Assembly (NCBI RefSeq): GCF_030160235.1
Contig: NZ_BSNY01000039.1
Location: 43,200 to 107,199, forward strand
Reading direction: 5' to 3'
DNA: 64,000 nucleotides
Source of the DNA: Mesorhizobium huakuii
GTDB lineage: Bacteria > Pseudomonadota > Alphaproteobacteria > Rhizobiales > Rhizobiaceae
In this document: piece after piece, positions 16,922-25,194 of the stretch
Numbering within the stretch: position 1 is the first letter of the stretch
Layout: the number at the start of each line of letters is the position of its first letter
Notes under the pieces: model-generated
What the model saw: only the letters and a program-made list of their open reading frames with translations
Databases searched by the model: none
What the model was told of the DNA's origin: nothing
Position numbers and translations under genes: made by a program

Positions 16922-19423
16922 ATGGCCGACCTCGAACAGTATCACGCCAAGCGCGATTTCAAGAGGACGTCGGAGCCGGCCGGCAAGGTCGCACACAGCC
17001 GGAAGAGCGAGGCGGGCGGCATCTTCGTCATCCACAAACACGCGGCGACCAGGCTGCATTACGACCTTCGCCTCGAGCATGGCGGCGTGCTGTGGAGCTG
17101 GGCGGTGACGCGGGGACCCAGCCTCGATCCGCATGAGAAGCGGCTCGCCGTGCATGTCGAGGATCACCCGATCGACTATGCGCCGTTCGAAGGCACGATC
17201 CCGAAGGCCGAGTATGGCGGCGGTTCGGTCATCGTCTGGGACGAGGGCACATGGCTGCCCGAGACCGATCCGGCCAAGGCGATGAAAAAGGGCCATATCA
17301 GTTTCGAGCTCAAGGGCCACAAATTGCATGGGCTGTGGCATCTGGTACGGCTGAAGCCGCGGGCGGGTGAAAAGCGCGACAACTGGCTGCTGATCAAGTC
17401 GGATGACGCCGCTGCGCGCCCGGGCGAGGACATTTTGAAGGAGAAGCCGGAATCGGTGAAGTCGGGCCTGACGATCGAAGAGGTCGGCGAAGGCAAGACC
17501 GCCAAAGGCCGAAGGCCCGAGGTCTGGCACTCCAACAAGCCGGCCGCAGGCAAGGCGAAGGCCGCAAGCCGGAGACTCGATTTCATCGAACCGCAGCTTG
17601 CGACGCTGGAGCGGGACGCACCGCCGGGCAAGGACTGGCTGCATGAGGTGAAATTCGACGGCTATCGCATGCAGGCGCAGATCGCCGGCACCGATGTGCG
17701 GCTCTTGACCCGCACCGGCCTCGACTGGACGGAGAAGTTTGGGAGCGAGATCATCGCGGAGCTGGCCGCGCTGAAATGCAGCGACGCCATCCTCGACGGC
17801 GAGATCGTCGTGCTGGCCGACAACGGCGTCTCATCCTTCGCTCTGCTGCAGCAGGATCTGTCGGCGAAGCGGACAAACCGCTTCCTCTACTACGTGTTCG
17901 ACCTGATGCGGCTCGACGGCAAGGATTTGCGCGCCGAGCCGCTGGTCGAGCGCAAGCAGGCCTTGCAGGAGCTGCTCGGCAAGCGGCCGGATAATGCAGC
18001 TGTGCGGTTCTCCGACCACTTTTCCGAGCCCGGCAAGATCATGCTGGAACATGCATGCCGCATGGGCCTGGAAGGCGTCGTCTCAAAACGCGCCGACGCG
18101 CCCTATCGCAGCGGGCGCGGCCCGACCTGGGTGAAGTCGAAATGCACGGCGCGGCAGGAATTCGTCATCGGCGGCTATCTGCCGTCGGACAAGACCGGGC
18201 GCGGGCTGCGCTCGCTGCTGGTCGGCTATTACGAAGCCGGCAAACTGCATTATGCCGGCCGTGTCGGCACCGGCTTCTCCGCCAAGGGCGCCACCGCGCT
18301 GAAGAAGAAGCTGGACGCGCTGAAGGCGAACGCTTCGCCCTTCGACAAGGCCGTGCCGAAAGGAAAGGGCCTGGTCTGGGTCAAGCCGGAGCTTGTCGGC
18401 GAAGTGGAGTTTCGCAGCTGGACGTCGGACCGTATAATACGCCATGCTTCGTTCCAGGGGCTGCGCGAGGACAAGCCGGCGGAGGACGTTGTGCAGGAAA
18501 AGCCCAAGGCAGCGACAGGCAAGGACAAGCCGGCGTCAAGCGGCCCGGGCACATCCGCCGGGGCGATGACGACCAGCGTAAAACTCTCCCATCCCGACAA
18601 GCTGCTGTGGCCCGACGAGAAGATTTCCAAGCAGGGCCTGCTCGACCACTATGCTCAGGTCTGGCCGCGTATACAGCAATTCGTCGTCAACCGCCCGCTC
18701 AGCCTGGTGCGGGCGCCGGACGGCGTCGGCGGCCCGCGCTTCTTCCAGAAACATGCCTCGGCCGGCATGAGCGACAGGATAGCCCGGATGAAGGACCCGA
18801 CCGATGGCGAAGAAATCCTGTTCGTGCGGGATTTCGACGGTGTAGCCGCGCTCGTCCAGTACGGCGTGGTCGAGATCCATATCTGGGGCTGCACGATCGA
18901 CAAGCTTGAACAGCCGGACCAGATCATCTTCGATCTCGACCCCGATGAGGGCGTCGACGTGAAAGCGGTGCGCGAGGCGGCGCTCGATATCAGGGGCAAG
19001 CTTGACGAGCTTTCCCTGCCGAATTTCGTCAAGACGTCGGGCGGCAAGGGCTATCATGTGCTGGTGCCGCTGAAGCCATCGGCGGACTGGGACGCGGTGA
19101 AGACCTTCGCGCATGATTTCGCCAAGGCGCTCGAACAAGGTGCCCCGGACCGCTACACGGCGACGCTGTCGAAAAAGGCGCGCACCGGGAAAATCTTCGT
19201 CGACTATCTGCGCAATGGCCGGGGCTCGACGACAGTCGCGCCCTATTCCTCGCGCGCCAAGAAAGGGGCCACCGTGTCGATGCCGGTGACCTGGGCCGAG
19301 ATCGAGGCCGGCCTGGCACCGAACGCGTTCCCGATCGGCGACAAGACGACGCTGGCGAAGCTGGCGGAAGCCGACCCGTGGAAGGGGTTTTTCGAGCAGG
19401 GCAAGGTGCTGAAGCGGGGGTAG
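16922..19423 (+). CDS. ligD: ATP-dependent DNA ligase LigD (PE-LIG-POL)
   Basis: 833 residues. Domain order: 3'-phosphoesterase (about 10-190; RLHYDLRLEHGGVLWSWAV), ligase (about 215-515; nucleotidyl lysine K244 in EVKFDGYRMQ) and primase-polymerase (about 540-830; catalytic D671 and D673 in FDLDPDEG, plus KTSGGKGYHVLVPL). Together with Ku it repairs double-strand breaks without a template. The linker around residues 515-545 is Lys/Pro/Ala-rich. All three active sites look intact. Confidence 0.96.
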   Translation: MADLEQYHAKRDFKRTSEPAGKVAHSRKSEAGGIFVIHKHAATRLHYDLRLEHGGVLWSWAVTRGPSLDPHEKRLAVHVEDHPIDYAPFEGTIPKAEYGGGSVIVWDEGTWLPETDPAKAMKKGHISFELKGHKLHGLWHLVRLKPRAGEKRDNWLLIKSDDAAARPGEDILKEKPESVKSGLTIEEVGEGKTAKGRRPEVWHSNKPAAGKAKAASRRLDFIEPQLATLERDAPPGKDWLHEVKFDGYRMQAQIAGTDVRLLTRTGLDWTEKFGSEIIAELAALKCSDAILDGEIVVLADNGVSSFALLQQDLSAKRTNRFLYYVFDLMRLDGKDLRAEPLVERKQALQELLGKRPDNAAVRFSDHFSEPGKIMLEHACRMGLEGVVSKRADAPYRSGRGPTWVKSKCTARQEFVIGGYLPSDKTGRGLRSLLVGYYEAGKLHYAGRVGTGFSAKGATALKKKLDALKANASPFDKAVPKGKGLVWVKPELVGEVEFRSWTSDRIIRHASFQGLREDKPAEDVVQEKPKAATGKDKPASSGPGTSAGAMTTSVKLSHPDKLLWPDEKISKQGLLDHYAQVWPRIQQFVVNRPLSLVRAPDGVGGPRFFQKHASAGMSDRIARMKDPTDGEEILFVRDFDGVAALVQYGVVEIHIWGCTIDKLEQPDQIIFDLDPDEGVDVKAVREAALDIRGKLDELSLPNFVKTSGGKGYHVLVPLKPSADWDAVKTFAHDFAKALEQGAPDRYTATLSKKARTGKIFVDYLRNGRGSTTVAPYSSRAKKGATVSMPVTWAEIEAGLAPNAFPIGDKTTLAKLAEADPWKGFFEQGKVLKRG

Positions 19424-19433
19424 TTCTCCGCGC

Positions 19434-20108
19434 TCAGCTCAAAAACACCCTATCGAAGGCCTGCTTGCCCGGCGGCGAGAAAATCACCGCGCGGCTGTCC
19501 TTTTCGCGGCGCGCCCATTTTTCCTGAAGTATCTTGTCGAGTATGGCGGCGCCCAGCGTGCCGGCGAGGTGCGAGCGGCGCACGCTCCAGTCCAGGCAGG
19601 CGCGGCATACCGGGCGGCGCGGTTTGGCGTCGACATCGATGCCGATCGCGGCAAAATGCGACGCCGCCGACGGCCCGAGCCTGATCTCCCTGTCGTCGCG
19701 CAGCAATATGTCCTTCTCGACAAGGCGGTCGAGCATGGCCACCGCCTGCTCGCCGGCGAGATGGTCGTAGCAGACGCGTGCCACGCGCATGGCGCCGTCG
19801 CGCGGACCCGGCCGCACGCGCTTGGGGCCAACGGCTTCGGCGACGCCGGTGATGGCCTCGATCATGCCCGCCACCTGTGGACCGGCGAGGCCGTAGTAGC
19901 GGTGCCGGCCCTGGCTGGCCAAGGTCAGCAATCCGCCCTCCATCAGTTTCGACAGATGCGAGGAGGCGGTCGGCAGCGACACGCCGGCCTCAAGCGCCAG
20001 TTCGCTCGCCGTCAGCGCCGTGCCGCCCATCAGGGCGTTCAGCATGTTGGCGCGGGCCGGGTCGCCGACCAGGCTGGCGATGCGGGCGATGTCGGGTCCT
20101 TCACGCAT
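19434..20108 (-). CDS. ArsR-family HTH transcriptional regulator
   Basis: 224 residues. N-terminal winged helix: IASLVGDPARANMLNALMGG, then LALEAGVSLPTASSHLSKLM and a wing ASQGRHRYYGLAG. The rest is a longer C-terminal region with paired Cys (PVCRACLDW) near residue 170 that could bind metal or thiols, a pattern seen in a subset of ArsR-like proteins. Divergent from the DUF1127 gene; 68 bp separate the starts. Inducer unknown. Confidence 0.88.
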   Translation of the reverse strand: MREGPDIARIASLVGDPARANMLNALMGGTALTASELALEAGVSLPTASSHLSKLMEGGLLTLASQGRHRYYGLAGPQVAGMIEAITGVAEAVGPKRVRPGPRDGAMRVARVCYDHLAGEQAVAMLDRLVEKDILLRDDREIRLGPSAASHFAAIGIDVDAKPRRPVCRACLDWSVRRSHLAGTLGAAILDKILQEKWARREKDSRAVIFSPPGKQAFDRVFLS

Positions 20109-20176
20109 AGTTCGTTCCTCATCGAAGCATTCTTGTCAGATAAGCATTATTCTCCGACCAGATCAAGGAGACGACG

Positions 20177-20392
20177 ATGACCGCACGAACCGCTTCCACC
20201 TCCGCACCGTTCCATGCCCGCCGATCGTTCCCGTTCATCACCTGGTTCCGTTCACGGCTTTTGGCCCGCTGGTATGACCGCCATCTGCAGCGTCTCGACC
20301 TTGGCGAGATCGACGACCATTTGCTGCGCGATCTCGGTCTGACGCCGGAAGACGTGCGCCGCGAATGCGCGAAATCCTTCTGGCAGGCATGA
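20177..20392 (+). CDS. DUF1127 domain small protein
   Basis: 71 residues. The C-terminal half WYDRHLQRLDLGEIDDHLLR followed by DLGLTPEDVRREC is the DUF1127 signature (arginine-rich, YjiS-like). Some rhizobial and Agrobacterium members affect RNA turnover and phosphate or carbon metabolism. Strong ribosome site AAGGAGACGACG, nearly identical to that of the next gene at 20501. Possibly controlled by the divergent ArsR-like regulator. Confidence 0.9.
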   Translation: MTARTASTSAPFHARRSFPFITWFRSRLLARWYDRHLQRLDLGEIDDHLLRDLGLTPEDVRRECAKSFWQA

Positions 20393-20500
20393 CCGCAGGG
20401 GCAATTGCCGAGCAGATCGGGTGCCTAGCAGATCGGGCGGCACAACGTTTCGACGACGCTCGAACTATCGACGCGAAAACACACTCCAAAGGAGACGACC

Positions 20501-20833
20501 ATGACCATCACCTGCTTCATCCGCTATGAGATCGACCCGTTCGGCAAGGCTGCCTTCGAGGAGTATGCCCGCAACTGGGGCCAGGCCATTCCGCGCTGCG
20601 GCGCCGACCTGATCGGCTACTATGCCCCGCATGAAGGCTCGGCGACGACGGCCTACGCCGCCTACAACATCGAGAACCTGGCAGCCTATGAAGCCTATCG
20701 CGCACGGCTTGCCGCCGATCCCGCCGGCAAGGCAAACTATGAGTTCGCCAAGCGAGAACGATTCATCCTCAAGGAGGACCGCATGTTCCTGAAACACGTC
20801 TCCGGACCGCACGCGAAGCTGGTGCTGCCGTGA
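20501..20833 (+). CDS. NIPSNAP family protein
   Basis: 110 residues, a single dimeric alpha/beta barrel module: ITCFIRYEIDPFGKAAFEEY at the start, then LIGYYAPHEGSATTAYA and a C-terminal ERFILKEDRMFLK. Function of bacterial NIPSNAP proteins is not established. Preceded by AAAGGAGACGACC. Its last codons overlap the next gene by GTGA, so both products are probably made together. Confidence 0.9.
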   Translation: MTITCFIRYEIDPFGKAAFEEYARNWGQAIPRCGADLIGYYAPHEGSATTAYAAYNIENLAAYEAYRARLAADPAGKANYEFAKRERFILKEDRMFLKHVSGPHAKLVLP

Positions 20834-21174
20834 TCGCCGTCATCTTCGAGGTGCAGCCCGCCGAGGGCCGGCGCGATGCCTATCTCGGCATCGCCGCCAA
20901 TCTGCGTCCCTTGCTCGACGGCATCGACGGCTTCATCTCGATCGAACGTTTTCAGAGTCTCGCCGACCCGAACCGCATCCTGTCGCTGTCGTTCTGGCGC
21001 GACGAGGAAGCGGTCAAGGCCTGGCGCAACACGGAAGAACACCGGCAGGCGCAGCAGGCCGGCCGCGGCGGTATCTTTGCCGGCTACCGGCTGCGCATCG
21101 CCCATGTGGTGAGGGACTATGGGCTGACGGAAAGGGACGAGGCGCCGGCGGACAGCCGGGCGGCTAATGGGTAG
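20830..21174 (+). CDS. antibiotic biosynthesis monooxygenase (ABM) domain protein
   Basis: 114 residues from GTG 20830, inside the stop of the NIPSNAP gene (GTGA). The ABM pattern is IAVIFEVQPAEGRRDAYLGI, then DGIDGFISIERFQSLADPN and SFWRDEEAVKAWRNTEEHR. These small ferredoxin-like dimers act as quinol or heme oxygenases or as small-molecule sensors; nothing here identifies the ligand. Pairing of two DABB-type folds in one transcript is notable. Confidence 0.9.
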   Translation: MIAVIFEVQPAEGRRDAYLGIAANLRPLLDGIDGFISIERFQSLADPNRILSLSFWRDEEAVKAWRNTEEHRQAQQAGRGGIFAGYRLRIAHVVRDYGLTERDEAPADSRAANG

Positions 21175-21191
21175 CGGAGAGGCGCGTTTCT

Positions 21192-21343
21192 TCCTTCTCC
21201 CCTTGCGGGAGAAGGTGGCCTCGCGAAGCGAGGTCGGATGAGGGGTGCTCCAGGGAACACCAGCGCCTCACTTCGCTGGAGCACCCCTCATCCGTCTCGG
21301 CGCTACGCGCCGATCCACCTTCCCCCACAAGGGGGGAAGGAAG
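21192..21343. repeat. 152-bp palindromic intergenic element between ABM gene and mbfA
   Basis: The left part reads CTTCTCCCCTTGCGGGAGAA and GGATGAGGGGTGCTCCAG; the right part is the reverse complement (CTGGAGCACCCCTCATCC ... CCACCTTCCCCCACAAGG). The central 20 bp form the loop. It lies between convergent stop codons and could act as terminator for both. It belongs to the same family as 60911-61083. Confidence 0.7.
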
Positions 21344-21345
21344 AA

Positions 21346-22329
21346 CTATGCATTCCCGATCAGCACGCCGGCGGCGAACACCAGCGCGCCGCCCAGCACC
21401 ACCTGGAAGGCGGCGCGCAGGAAGGGGGTCTGCATGTAGCGGTTCTGGACGAAGGCGATGGCCCACAATTCGAAGAACACCACCACGGCGGCGACGGCCG
21501 TCGCCGTCCAGAAATGCGGGATGAGATAGGGCAATGCGTGGCCGAGACCGCCGGCCGATGTCATGACGCCGGTGGTGATGCCGCGTTTTATCGGCGAGCC
21601 GCGACCCGAGAGCTTGCCGTCGTCGGAAGCGACTTCCGTAAAACCCATGGAGATGCCGGCGCCGATCGACGCGGCAAGCCCGACCAGGAAGGTCTGCCAG
21701 GTGTCATGGGTGGCAAAGGCGGCGGCGAAGATCGGCGCGAGCGTCGACACCGAACCGTCCATCAAGCCGGCCAGCCCCGGCTGCACATAGGTGAGGATGA
21801 ACTGGCGCTGCTCGGCGGCGGCCTCTTCATCCTTCACGTCGCCGGGCACGTGCTTCTGCTCCAGCCGCTGGGCCAGCGTCTCGTGACCCTGTTCGGCTAT
21901 CGCCAGGTCGTTGAGAAGTTTTCGCGTCGAGGCATCGGTCGTGCGCTTTGCCGCTTCGACGTAGAACAGGTAGGCCTGCCGCTCCATGGCTTCGGCCTGG
22001 CTGCGCACATGCTCGATGCCGAGCGGCCTGACCAGCCAGTCGGGCTTGCGCTCGTAATAGCCCTTCACATGTTCGCGCCGGATCAGCGGGATGCGCTCGC
22101 CGAAGCGCTTGCGGAAGATCTCGATCAGCGAGTCGCGATGGCCGTCCTCTTCCTCGGCCATCTCCTCGAACACTTTTGCCGATTGCGGAAAGCTTTCCGC
22201 CAGCCCGTCGGCATAGGCCCGGTAGATGCGCCCGTCATCTTCCTCGGATGAGATGGCCAGCGCCAGGATTTCCTGCTCGGAGAGCGATTCGAAGGGGCGG
22301 CGGCCGAAGCCGAAAACACGGGAAAGCAT
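21346..22329 (-). CDS. mbfA: MbfA iron exporter (ferritin-like domain fused to VIT1-type transporter)
   Basis: 327 residues. N-terminal ferritin-like di-iron domain (about 1-165) with EEMAEEEDGHRDSLIEIF and AEQGHETLAQRLE, fused to a CCC1/VIT1-type membrane domain (about 185-327) with YVQPGLAGLMDGSVSTLAPI and SIGAGISMGFTEVASDDG. Known in Agrobacterium and Bradyrhizobium as membrane-bound ferritin A, an inner-membrane iron exporter that protects against iron and peroxide stress and is repressed by Irr. A 29-bp palindrome with an Irr-type core lies 10 nt before the ATG. Confidence 0.94.
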   Translation of the reverse strand: MLSRVFGFGRRPFESLSEQEILALAISSEEDDGRIYRAYADGLAESFPQSAKVFEEMAEEEDGHRDSLIEIFRKRFGERIPLIRREHVKGYYERKPDWLVRPLGIEHVRSQAEAMERQAYLFYVEAAKRTTDASTRKLLNDLAIAEQGHETLAQRLEQKHVPGDVKDEEAAAEQRQFILTYVQPGLAGLMDGSVSTLAPIFAAAFATHDTWQTFLVGLAASIGAGISMGFTEVASDDGKLSGRGSPIKRGITTGVMTSAGGLGHALPYLIPHFWTATAVAAVVVFFELWAIAFVQNRYMQTPFLRAAFQVVLGGALVFAAGVLIGNA

Positions 22330-22339
22330 GAGGAAAGGA

Positions 22340-22368
22340 CCCTAGTTTAGAATTGTTCTAAACTAGGG
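22340..22368 (-). promoter_or_regulatory. Irr-type iron control element upstream of mbfA
   Basis: A perfect 13-bp inverted repeat around TTG; its core TTTAGAATTGTTCTAAA (22346-22362) fits the rhizobial ICE consensus TTTAGAA-N3-TTCTAAA, extended by CCCTAG/CTAGGG flanks. It ends 10 nt before the mbfA ATG, closer than usual, so Irr bound here would block initiation or elongation directly. The transcription start must lie within or near it, giving a very short or absent leader. Confidence 0.85.
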
Positions 22369-22508
22369 TTTGCGGCGCCCCGGGTCAATCGCGCTGAGGG
22401 CCACAGGTTCAAGAATTGTTGAAGCGCCCGAGCGGCCTCGATCCCTGTTTATTGCCAAAGATTCACCTATATAGCTGAACCTAAGACAAGGATGAGGATT
22501 TTGAGCAT

Positions 22509-22826
22509 ATGACGAAACCGCCCCCCCATTTCGAACCGAAACCCGTTCTCGATCTCATCGCCAGCATCGATGCCGATCTGCAGCGCCTGAAGGGCCTGGT
22601 CGAACAGCAGATCGAGAAATTCGACCCCGCCAACCCGCACAACAAGGCCCCGGACGGCAAGCTGACCGAGGAAGGGGTCGAGTGCTGCTACCGCCTGTTC
22701 GACGAAGGCAAGTCGCGCTACTCGGTCGCCCAGCAGATGAAGATCTCCTTTGCCGCCGCCACCCACCGCTTCAACAATTGGCGCAAGCTGGGCGGGACGA
22801 AGAGGCAGCGGACACTTCTTGGTTGA
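22509..22826 (+). CDS. small HTH-like hypothetical protein (105 aa)
   Basis: Not recognised by name. N-terminal half is a helical segment (VLDLIASIDADLQRLKGLVE) and the C-terminal half looks like a resolvase-type helix-turn-helix: LTEEGVECCYRLFDEGKSRY, SVAQQMKISFAAATHRFNNW. A DNA-binding role is inferred from that pattern only. Starts with ATG after GAGGATTTTGAGC. It faces rightwards, away from mbfA, and is separate from the dehydratase gene by 156 bp. Confidence 0.7.
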   Translation: MTKPPPHFEPKPVLDLIASIDADLQRLKGLVEQQIEKFDPANPHNKAPDGKLTEEGVECCYRLFDEGKSRYSVAQQMKISFAAATHRFNNWRKLGGTKRQRTLLG

Positions 22827-22982
22827 AACTGGCGAGATGTCGGCGGGGGGTGACTGCCGAGACGACGGAGACAGTGCCCGGCCCATATCCGCCAACTTTG
22901 TAACGGTCACATTTTTTCAATGGTGCGCCATGTGCCTTTGCGGGCATCATGAGAAGAGACTGCCTCTCTTGCTGGACCTCGC

Positions 22983-23966
22983 ATGACCGCCACCACCCCT
23001 CCCGGCATCGCCGACATCCATGCCGCCGCCGCGCGGCTTTCCGGCTTGATCGTCGAAACGCCATTGATCGAATCGGCCGAGCTGAACAAGCGCTTCGGCG
23101 GCCGCATCCTGTTCAAGCCGGAGACGTTGCAGCGCACCGGATCGTTCAAGTTCCGCGGCGCCTACAACAAGCTTTCGTCGCTGAGCGAGGAAGAGCGCGG
23201 CCGGGGCGTCGTCGCCTTCTCCTCGGGCAATCATGCGCAAGGGGTTGCCGCCTCCGCCGCCATGTTCGGCGTCAAGGCGGTCATCGCCATGCCGGCGGAC
23301 GCGCCGGCGATGAAGATCGGCAATGTCCGCAAGATGGGCGCGGAAGTGGTGCCGTTCGACCGCTTTCGCGATGACCGCATGAGCGTGGTTCGCCCCTATA
23401 TCGACAGGGGCATGGTGCTGGTGCCGCCCTTCGACGATCCGGCCATCATTGCCGGGCAAGGCACGATCGGCCTTGAACTGATGCGGCAAGCCAGGGCGCT
23501 CGGCGTCAGCCTCGACGCCGTCGTCATCCCCTGCGGTGGCGGCGGCCTTTCGAGCGGCATTTCGGTCGCGGTCAAGGATGCCTCGCCAGCCACCGCGGTC
23601 TGGGCGGTGGAGCCCGAGCATTTCGACGACACGCGCCGCTCGCTCGCCGCCGGCGCCCGGGTTTCCAACGAACCGGGTTACAGCTCGATCTGCGACGCGA
23701 TCCTGACCGCCGAGCCGGGCGTCATCACCTTCGAAATCAACCGCAAGAACCTCACTGGGGCCATCGCCGTCTCCGACAAAGCGACGGCGCAGGCGATGCG
23801 CGATGCCATGGCCTATCTCAAGCTGGTGGTCGAACCGGGCGGCTGCGTGGCGCTCGCGGCGCTGTCGTCGGGCGAGATCGAACTGTCCGGCAAAAATGTC
23901 GCCGTGGTGCTGTCCGGCGGCAATGTCGATTTCGGCACCTATGCCGGGATCATGGCGGCCGCCTGA
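22983..23966 (+). CDS. threonine/serine dehydratase, PLP-dependent
   Basis: 327 residues, single catalytic domain without the C-terminal ACT-like regulatory domain of biosynthetic IlvA. PLP lysine K56 in GSFKFRGAYNK; cofactor phosphate loop CGGGGLSSGI; SSGNHAQGVA asparagine loop; C-terminal EPGGCVALAAL. Likely deaminates threonine or serine to 2-oxo acids, as in catabolic TdcB, though some relatives act on hydroxyaspartate or as racemases. Confidence 0.88.
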   Translation: MTATTPPGIADIHAAAARLSGLIVETPLIESAELNKRFGGRILFKPETLQRTGSFKFRGAYNKLSSLSEEERGRGVVAFSSGNHAQGVAASAAMFGVKAVIAMPADAPAMKIGNVRKMGAEVVPFDRFRDDRMSVVRPYIDRGMVLVPPFDDPAIIAGQGTIGLELMRQARALGVSLDAVVIPCGGGGLSSGISVAVKDASPATAVWAVEPEHFDDTRRSLAAGARVSNEPGYSSICDAILTAEPGVITFEINRKNLTGAIAVSDKATAQAMRDAMAYLKLVVEPGGCVALAALSSGEIELSGKNVAVVLSGGNVDFGTYAGIMAAA

Positions 23967-24009
23967 ACGCTCTGTCCTGGGTGCCATCTCGCTATCGGCG
24001 TAGCCCGGC

Positions 24010-24049
24010 GGGCGCCTCGGCCGCTCACTGCGGCCGGGCCGAGGTGCCC
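24010..24049. terminator. hairpin between convergent dehydratase and ABC permease genes
   Basis: GGGCGCCTCGGCC (24010-24022) pairs with GGCCGAGGTGCCC (24037-24049), one G-T mismatch, 14-nt loop. It fills the gap between the two stop codons and has no long T run, so bidirectional termination is probable rather than certain. Confidence 0.55.
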
Positions 24050-24057
24050 GTTTGCGG

Positions 24058-25194
24058 TCAGTCCAGCGTGCGTCTGAACCGCAGCAGCGCGGTGCCCGCG
24101 AAGACCAGCACGAACACGGCCAGCCAGCCGACCTCGGTGGCGATGGCATGGAAGTCGGCGCCCTTCAGCATCACCGATCGAGTAATGCGCAGGAAATGCG
24201 TCAGCGGGAAGATTTCGCCCAACGCCTGGGCCCAGCCCGGCATGCCGCGATAGGGGAACATGAAGCCGGACAGGAGCAGCGACGGCAGGAAGAAAAAGAA
24301 GGTCAGCTGCATGGCCTGCATCTGCGAGCGGGCCATGGTCGAGATGGTGTAGCCGAGTAGCACCAGCGACAGCACGAAGACAAGCACCGACGACAGCAGC
24401 AGCGTCAGGCTGCCGACGAACGGGATATCGAACAACAGCTTCGCCGCCACCAGCACCACCGCGACCTGCACCGCGCCGACGACAAGGAAGGGCAGCACCT
24501 TGCCCAGCATGATCTCGGCCGGGCTGGACGGCATGGCGAGCAGGTTCTCCATCGTGCCGCGCTCGGTTTCGCGGGTCAGCGCCATGGCCGTCATCATCAC
24601 CATCGTCATCTGCAGGATGACGCCGAGCAGGCCGGGCACGATGTTGTATTGCGAAATGCCTTCAGGATTGTAGCGATGGTGCACCACCACCTGCAGCTGC
24701 TGCCTGGCATTCTCGGCGGCCGCCGCCTGCATGCCTTGCGCGCGCAGCAGCGCCTGGCTCGCCACCGTGCTCAGCGTGGAAATGGCGCCGCTCGCGGCCG
24801 ACGGATCGGTCGCGTCGGCCTCGATCAGGATCTGCGGATTGTCGCCGCGCTCGACTCGGCTGGCGAAGTCGGCCGGGATGGTGACGACGAAGGAAACGTC
24901 GCCGCGCGCCATCAGGAACTCCGCCTCTTCGGCGCTCTCGGTGACATGGTCGAAATGATAGTAGCCCGTCACCTGCAGCGCCGAGACCATGGCGCGCGTA
25001 TACTGGTCGTTGCTCATCGCCACCAGCGCCGTCGGCAGGCCCTTCGGATCGTTGTTGATGGCAAAGCCGAACAGGATCAGCTGCAGCAGCGGCACGCCGA
25101 GCATCATGGCGAAGGTGATGCGGTCGCGCCGCATCTGGATGAACTCCTTGATCAGCAGCGCGCCGAGCCGGGCGAAGGAGAAGACGCCATTCAT
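24058..25194 (-). CDS. ABC-2 type transporter permease (YbhR/YbhS-like)
   Basis: 378 residues. One N-terminal membrane helix (RDRITFAMMLGVPLLQLILF), a large periplasmic domain, then five C-terminal helices with LTRETERGTMENLLAMPSSP, the conserved cytoplasmic coupling motif of ABC-2 permeases. Length equals E. coli YbhR/YbhS, but only one permease is encoded here, so it probably forms a homodimer. Its ATG overlaps the ATPase stop (25191-25194). Last gene of the operon; substrates are probably drugs or metabolites. Confidence 0.9.
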   Translation of the reverse strand: MNGVFSFARLGALLIKEFIQMRRDRITFAMMLGVPLLQLILFGFAINNDPKGLPTALVAMSNDQYTRAMVSALQVTGYYHFDHVTESAEEAEFLMARGDVSFVVTIPADFASRVERGDNPQILIEADATDPSAASGAISTLSTVASQALLRAQGMQAAAAENARQQLQVVVHHRYNPEGISQYNIVPGLLGVILQMTMVMMTAMALTRETERGTMENLLAMPSSPAEIMLGKVLPFLVVGAVQVAVVLVAAKLLFDIPFVGSLTLLLSSVLVFVLSLVLLGYTISTMARSQMQAMQLTFFFFLPSLLLSGFMFPYRGMPGWAQALGEIFPLTHFLRITRSVMLKGADFHAIATEVGWLAVFVLVFAGTALLRFRRTLD

